Of a stretch of 64,000 nt of DNA, positions 59,564-64,000 are shown piece by piece. The notes under the pieces are model-generated. The model had not been told where the DNA came from, ran no database searches, and was given only the letters and a program-made list of their open reading frames with translations. Origin of the DNA: Vibrio rumoiensis (lineage in GTDB: Bacteria; Pseudomonadota; Gammaproteobacteria; Enterobacterales; Vibrionaceae); assembly GCF_002218045.2 (NCBI RefSeq), contig NZ_AP018686.1:558001-622000 (forward strand). Direction: 5' to 3'. The translations under genes and the position numbers were made by a program. Within the stretch, counting starts at the first letter, position 1. Each line of letters starts with the position of its first letter.

Positions 59564-60505
59564 ATGAACTCATATAAGAATATTTTAGTCGTTGCTGATG
59601 TTAACAATGTCGAACAATCGGCTCTCGCGCGTGCTTTTCAAATTGTCCAAGACCTCCCTGATCCCGCCCCCATTACATTCTTTCTATCTATCTATGATTT
59701 TTCATATGACATGACCTCTATGTTGTCTTCAGAAGAAAGGGATGCAATGAGGCGTGGTGTTATTCAACAGCGTGAAGAATGGATGAAAGAAGTCGCTCAA
59801 CCTTATTTGAATAATGGGGTAGAATTCAACATTAAAGTCGTTTGGCATCATCGTCCTTATGAAGCCATTATTGGAGAAGTATTTTCTGGTGATCATGATA
59901 TCGTCTTAAAAGCGACTCGTAAGCATGATGCACTTGAATCAGTGTTTTTTACTCCAACTGATTGGCATTTACTACGCAAATGTCCATGCCCTGTTTTACT
60001 CGTTAAAAATCATGATTGGCCCGTGAATGGCAACATTATTGCTTCTGTACACGTAGGCTCTGAAAATACAACGCATACTGCACTCAATGAAAGTATGGTA
60101 AATCAAGGGCTTAAATTCTCTAAACAACTCAATGCGGAGCTGTTTTTAGTTAATTCATACCCGGTAACTCCAGCTAATATTACCGTTGAGCTTCCTGAAT
60201 TCGATCCTACGTCTTATTCCGATGCCGTCCGTGGTTTTCACTTAACAGCGATGAAAGCTTTGCGTCAAAAGTATGGTATCGATGAAGAACATACCAGAGT
60301 GATTGAAGGTCTTCCGGAAGATGTTATCCCTAAAACAGCGAAAGAAATTGATGCGGGGCTAGTTATTTTAGGAACGACAGGCAGAACTGGGCTTTCCGCT
60401 GTTTTCATTGGTAATACCGCTGAAAATGTTATTGATAAAATAAATTGTGATGTATTAGCACTTAAGCCTGAAGGTTTTATTAGCCCTTTAGATCCTAATT
60501 CATAA
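59564..60505 (+). CDS. uspE: Universal stress protein E
   Basis: A 313-residue protein of two tandem USP domains. ILVVADVNNVEQSALARAF starts the first, GTTGRTGLSAVFIGNTAENVI the ATP-binding end of the second. A GGGAG site precedes the ATG at 59564. UspE is linked to stress and motility in E. coli. The IS inserted upstream (57648-59424) leaves only about 140 bases of own upstream sequence. Confidence 0.93.
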   Translation: MNSYKNILVVADVNNVEQSALARAFQIVQDLPDPAPITFFLSIYDFSYDMTSMLSSEERDAMRRGVIQQREEWMKEVAQPYLNNGVEFNIKVVWHHRPYEAIIGEVFSGDHDIVLKATRKHDALESVFFTPTDWHLLRKCPCPVLLVKNHDWPVNGNIIASVHVGSENTTHTALNESMVNQGLKFSKQLNAELFLVNSYPVTPANITVELPEFDPTSYSDAVRGFHLTAMKALRQKYGIDEEHTRVIEGLPEDVIPKTAKEIDAGLVILGTTGRTGLSAVFIGNTAENVIDKINCDVLALKPEGFISPLDPNS

Positions 60506-60539
60506 CGAAAATATGTAAATCAATTAAAGCGCCAAATAC

Positions 60540-60570
60540 AAAGAGCAACCCTTCCGAGTGTTGCTCTTTT
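60540..60570 (+). terminator. Terminator of uspE
   Basis: AAAGAGCAAC (60540-60549) pairs with GTTGCTCTTT (60560-60569). Confidence 0.85.
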
Positions 60571-60681
60571 GTCATTTCTGGGTATGATACGGCCTTTATT
60601 TATGCAGTACCGTTGGACTCAAAACAGCGGCATCCAGCAACATCATCAAGCACCGCTTGAGACCAGTTAAGGCAAATCACC

Positions 60682-61635
60682 ATGAATTCAGATCAAAATA
60701 CTGTTGAAGAACTTGAGCAAAAAGCAAAAAATAAAGCTGAGCAGTATAATTTCAACAAACTACAAAAGCGTATTCGTCGTAATACAGGTCAAGCTATTGC
60801 TGACTTTAATATGATTGAAGATGGCGATCGTATCATGGTATGTCTCTCTGGCGGTAAAGATAGCTTTACTATGTTAGATATTTTGATGAGCTTACAAAAA
60901 AGTGCCCCTGTCAATTTTGAGCTTGTCGCTGTCAATTTAGACCAAAAGCAACCAGGTTTTCCTGATCATATTCTACCGGCTTACCTTGAGTCATTAGGTA
61001 TCGAATATAAGATCGTTGAAGAAGATACTTATTCTATCGTTCAAGATAAGATCCCTGAAGGTAAAACGACTTGCTCTCTTTGTTCTCGTTTACGCCGTGG
61101 AATTTTATACCGCACTGCTAATGAGATTGGTGCAACCAAAATTGCCCTTGGACATCATCGTGACGATATCTTGGAAACATTATTTTTAAATATGTTCCAT
61201 GGCGGAAAAATGAAAGCAATGCCACCTAAATTGGTATCCGATAACGGTGAGCACGTGGTAATCCGCCCTCTTGCTTATTGCCGAGAGAAAGACATTATTA
61301 AGTTTTCTGCCTTGCGTGACTACCCTATTATTCCTTGTAATTTATGTGGCTCACAACCTAACTTGCAGCGTCAAAACATTAAGCAAATGCTTAACGAATG
61401 GGATAAGCGCTTCCCTGGGCGTATTGAGACAATGTTCAAAGCAGTTCAAAACGTAGTACCTAGTCACTTAGCCGATTATAATTTGTTTGATTTTAAATCG
61501 ATCAATCGTGACTCAGGTGTTATCAATGGTGGTGATATTGGCTTTGATAAAGAAACATTACCTGAAAGCTCTGTGCCATCAGAAGATGCCATTGAGTTTG
61601 ATCCTAGCTTACAACTGGATGTAACGAATATTTAA
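60682..61635 (+). CDS. ttcA: tRNA 2-thiocytidine(32) synthetase
   Basis: A 317-residue enzyme that thiolates cytidine 32 of tRNAs. It has the PP-loop SGGKDSFTML and two cysteine pairs for the 4Fe-4S cluster: TCSLCSRLRRG and PCNLCGSQPNLQR. The start MNSDQNTVEELEQKAKNK is usual. It follows uspE, as in related species. Confidence 0.95.
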   Translation: MNSDQNTVEELEQKAKNKAEQYNFNKLQKRIRRNTGQAIADFNMIEDGDRIMVCLSGGKDSFTMLDILMSLQKSAPVNFELVAVNLDQKQPGFPDHILPAYLESLGIEYKIVEEDTYSIVQDKIPEGKTTCSLCSRLRRGILYRTANEIGATKIALGHHRDDILETLFLNMFHGGKMKAMPPKLVSDNGEHVVIRPLAYCREKDIIKFSALRDYPIIPCNLCGSQPNLQRQNIKQMLNEWDKRFPGRIETMFKAVQNVVPSHLADYNLFDFKSINRDSGVINGGDIGFDKETLPESSVPSEDAIEFDPSLQLDVTNI

Positions 61636-61653
61636 TCAGGTTCATCTCAATAA

Positions 61654-61690
61654 AAAAGAGCCGAACAATTCGACATTGTTCGGCTCTTTT
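61654..61690. terminator. Bidirectional terminator between ttcA and the DUF2987 gene
   Basis: AAAAGAGCCGAACAAT (61654-61669) pairs perfectly with ATTGTTCGGCTCTTTT (61675-61690). It serves both converging transcripts. Confidence 0.92.
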
Positions 61691-61707
61691 ACTTTCAATA
61701 ATACTGA

Positions 61708-62364
61708 TTATTTTTCAAGTAAAGGTAATGCTCTGAAAGTAGCTTGTGGTAATAATAACGATTCACCTTCAGAAAGATCAGCTAATCTTACTTTCGCTTT
61801 ACCGTCATCAATTGGGAACGTATTACCTTTAGTGGTTTGAATGATACCCTGTTTTACCCCATCAAACTCTAATGTAAGACCGATCACTTTGGGTGCGAAC
61901 CAACTTGAAAACATTCCACCTAGATCATCGAGCATCTTGCTCATCTGTGGCAATAGTTGCTTAATATCTTGATAGGAAACGTCACCGGAAAGGGGCTGTT
62001 TAGTCATCACAACCATCGAGAAGTCACAGGTCTTACCTTGTTCAGCATTAACGTAAACTAAAGGGCCAACCTGTCGTAAGTTATCATCAAGCGGAACGAT
62101 AAGTTCTTGAGATGGCGGAATAACAAACTCTTCATAATGTTTGTCTTTTTCCATCCAGGCTTTATCAATTTTACATAAGCGTGAAGTTTGGTGCTCTTGA
62201 AAAAAGAACGCGACTTTTACATCGGGATGGCCTTCTTCAAGGTTATTCTTCATCTGAGTATAAAGCTTAGAATAATTAAAACGATACTGCTGAGCATGTG
62301 CTGGTAGTGCCAAAATGGAAGCGCATAACGCGGCGGCCAAGCCTATACGACGAATAGTAACCAT
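61708..62364 (-). CDS. DUF2987-family secreted protein
   Basis: A 218-residue protein with a signal peptide (RIGLAAALCASILALPAHA) and a mature domain with QQYRFNYSKLYTQMKNNLEE and the end LRADLS-like ...LLPQATFRALPLLEK, as in DUF2987 proteins of Vibrio and Shewanella. Cysteines in LCKIDK and KTCDFSM may form a disulfide. The ATG at 62364 overlaps the stop codon of the Bax-type gene (TAATG). Function unknown. Confidence 0.8.
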   Translation of the reverse strand: MVTIRRIGLAAALCASILALPAHAQQYRFNYSKLYTQMKNNLEEGHPDVKVAFFFQEHQTSRLCKIDKAWMEKDKHYEEFVIPPSQELIVPLDDNLRQVGPLVYVNAEQGKTCDFSMVVMTKQPLSGDVSYQDIKQLLPQMSKMLDDLGGMFSSWFAPKVIGLTLEFDGVKQGIIQTTKGNTFPIDDGKAKVRLADLSEGESLLLPQATFRALPLLEK

Positions 62365-63140
62365 TATTTGTCCGTCCAAAACTCAGCGTTATGCTTAATC
62401 ATTGCCTGAAGGTCATCAACGTAATCTTGCCCACGCTCAGAATAACTAAGTAAGCCGTTCGTTAACTCTAATGCGGTTGCTTGAGATTTTAAATCTTGCT
62501 CATTGCCGGATAATTTTGCTCGGATATCACGTAGTTCTTTATAAGCGTTATTACGATTGACATTCATAAAGTATGCATGGATCGACTCTTGTGGAGAATC
62601 AAATTTCGCCACTTCATGTGTTGCGCCTTCTGCACGTTGTAAAGGAACGAGACCACAACCTTCTACGTAGCACCACTGTCCAAAAAAGTTATTTCCTTCT
62701 TTAGCAAACCTTGATGTGCCCCATGCAGATTCATTCGCCGCTTGAGTTAATACTAGTGACTGAGGCAAGACATTGACACGATTTAACATCGTATCTAACC
62801 AAGCGTCATCAATGCCTGTTTCAGGGATAGCTAGTTCATAATCTTCAGCTAATTGTTTTGCCTTTGATGGTATTGATGTTAAATCACCATCATCAAACTG
62901 TTTTTTTATGTCCAATAATTCATGGCGTTCTTCTACGACACGAGCATTCTCTTTTTTAATCCCAGGACGAAGCGTGTCAAAGAACTTTTGTTTTTTAAGG
63001 TGAATATCATCAACTGGCATTGGCGCTTTAGGTTTTACTTTAGTCGCCTCTTCTTTTGAATGTTGATTGTAATGGTTTTGATAATAATAAACCGACCAAA
63101 AAGCGAGAATCGCTAAAGCCATGATGATTTTTTTCTTCAT
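62364..63140 (-). CDS. Bax-family glucosaminidase-domain protein
   Basis: A 258-residue protein with an N-terminal membrane anchor (IIMALAILAFWSVYYY) and a C-terminal endo-beta-N-acetylglucosaminidase-type domain: SLVLTQAANESAWGTSRFAKEGNNFFGQWCY (catalytic Glu in AANESAWG), CGLVPLQRA and SIHAYFMNVNRNNAYKELR. E. coli Bax belongs to the same family. It probably cuts peptidoglycan. It starts inside the end of the membrane gene upstream (ATGA). Confidence 0.88.
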   Translation of the reverse strand: MKKKIIMALAILAFWSVYYYQNHYNQHSKEEATKVKPKAPMPVDDIHLKKQKFFDTLRPGIKKENARVVEERHELLDIKKQFDDGDLTSIPSKAKQLAEDYELAIPETGIDDAWLDTMLNRVNVLPQSLVLTQAANESAWGTSRFAKEGNNFFGQWCYVEGCGLVPLQRAEGATHEVAKFDSPQESIHAYFMNVNRNNAYKELRDIRAKLSGNEQDLKSQATALELTNGLLSYSERGQDYVDDLQAMIKHNAEFWTDK

Positions 63141-63967
63141 GCGTCAAATACCTGTGATTGTTTGTTGTTATTGCTTGGAGGTGTGCCGTTACCACCAGAG
63201 TTAATAATTTTCATCTTAATTCCAAACATATCGCGGTAAATAATACCTTTGACATGAAAAAAGAAAGGGAGCACTAAAATGAAACCGATGCCGTAAAAAA
63301 GAGCGGCAACAAAAAACATCACGAGTATCAATGCATAAACAGCAACGACGGGTAATAGTTTTTTATTAATGGCTCTTAAGGAAAGTAATAATGAACGCAT
63401 AGGCGTCATTCGTTTTTCACAAACAAGAAAAACAGAGTTACTAAACGCCATCGAAAAGTATAAAGACAAGAAAGGTAGAATCGCACCAGCAAGGCCTTGT
63501 AAAACTAATCCCATTAAGGTGACTAACATAACCGGAACCGTGAAGTGCAGACCTTTGAAAATATGATTTGTTCTCGTTTTGAAGCCCGTTGCATGGCTCA
63601 TCGCCATTAAGCAAACACCGGCATATAAAGGTGCACTAATAATTTCATAGCTAAAATTTGCAATCATGACTGATTGAACGATACTTTCGATTTTCGACGA
63701 GTCAGCACTACCATCAAGTAATGAGAATAAGACGCTAGGATCACCAAGTTGCATTTTTAGAGCAACCATGAAAATAGCGATTTGCAGAATAATCAACACC
63801 ACAATAGTTGGTGAAAATGACCAAAAGTTTTTCCGTGTAAGCTGCCAAGCTTCTCTGATTATATTGCCCGCTTTTAATTCGTACTGCCCAGACAATGCGG
63901 TTTCAATATTACCACCGACATTAAATTCTTTTTCTACATTATCATTCATAAAATAGGTATCCAGCAT
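63137..63967 (-). CDS. Integral membrane protein of unknown function
   Basis: A 276-residue inner-membrane protein with six or so membrane segments from about residue 50 (SPTIVVLIILQIAIFMVAL) to residue 240 (MFFVAALFYGIGFILVLPFF). No family is recognised with certainty. It may start at 63967 or, more likely, at the ATG 63949 (MNDNVEKEF). It is the first gene of a three-gene minus-strand operon with the Bax-type and DUF2987 genes. The remaining 33 bases to the window end show nothing. Confidence 0.65.
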   Translation of the reverse strand: MLDTYFMNDNVEKEFNVGGNIETALSGQYELKAGNIIREAWQLTRKNFWSFSPTIVVLIILQIAIFMVALKMQLGDPSVLFSLLDGSADSSKIESIVQSVMIANFSYEIISAPLYAGVCLMAMSHATGFKTRTNHIFKGLHFTVPVMLVTLMGLVLQGLAGAILPFLSLYFSMAFSNSVFLVCEKRMTPMRSLLLSLRAINKKLLPVVAVYALILVMFFVAALFYGIGFILVLPFFFHVKGIIYRDMFGIKMKIINSGGNGTPPSNNNKQSQVFDA

Positions 63968-64000
63968 CTCTAACCCGCATAATTGTGGCTCATTATACTC

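Overview
This 64 kb window is chromosomal DNA from a marine gammaproteobacterium, almost certainly a member of the Vibrionaceae. The evidence is a set of Vibrio gene neighbourhoods (nrdD-nrdG-aminotransferase; pntA-pntB-vxrA-vxrB-vxrC; ccoNOQP-ccoH-ccoI-ccoS-fnr-uspE-ttcA), Vibrio-type attC sites, and an AT-leaning composition. No rRNA, tRNA, CRISPR array or phage module was seen. The first and last genes sit at the window edges, and the first one is cut.

Layout. 1-9.3 kb: end of a YbbP-type permease, a FAD oxidoreductase, a secreted endonuclease/phosphatase-fold protein, the anaerobic ribonucleotide reductase operon nrdDG (with an FNR box and two NrdR-like boxes), an aminotransferase and a retropepsin-like lipoprotein. 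9.3-14.9 kb: a glyoxalase-fold protein, cobyric acid synthase, and the molybdate regulator and transporter modE-modABC. 14.9-19.1 kb: a compatible-solute operon, probably for glucosylglycerate (HAD phosphatase, GT81 synthase, GH13 phosphorylase), then mogA. 20.1-21.4 kb: an IS110-family element of the IS1111 type.

21.4-30.1 kb is the accessory region. It is an array of eight integron gene cassettes with seven complete attC sites and one truncated attC, and no integrase gene in the window (a CALIN-type array). Cargo: a small protein with an Asn-rich motif and hydrophobic C-terminus, a membrane-anchored coiled-coil protein, a possible DUF2441 protein, an unknown 325-residue protein, a GT14-like glycosyltransferase in reverse orientation, a coiled-coil membrane protein split by an IS30-family element, a HEPN-like protein with an R-N-x3-H motif, and a GNAT acetyltransferase.

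30.1-38.6 kb: a membrane-anchored endonuclease/phosphatase-fold protein, a tiny lipoprotein, an MMPL/RND exporter, an amino-acid racemase, SelO, an outer-membrane barrel and a HlyU-family protein. 38.9-45.3 kb: transhydrogenase pntAB, the cell-wall-stress two-component system vxrAB with vxrC, and yoaH. 45.3-49.4 kb: hdfR and maoP (divergent), an ScsC-like DsbA-family protein and small secreted or membrane proteins. 49.6-57.6 kb: the cbb3 oxidase operon, its maturation genes and fnr. An IS1634-family element (57.6-59.4 kb) separates fnr from uspE and ttcA. The window closes with a DUF2987-Bax-membrane protein operon.

The core genes share a low-oxygen theme: cbb3 oxidase, FNR, anaerobic nucleotide reduction and molybdenum cofactor supply. 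FNR boxes are visible upstream of both nrdD and fnr. Functional names come from motif and family recognition by eye; no database search was run.
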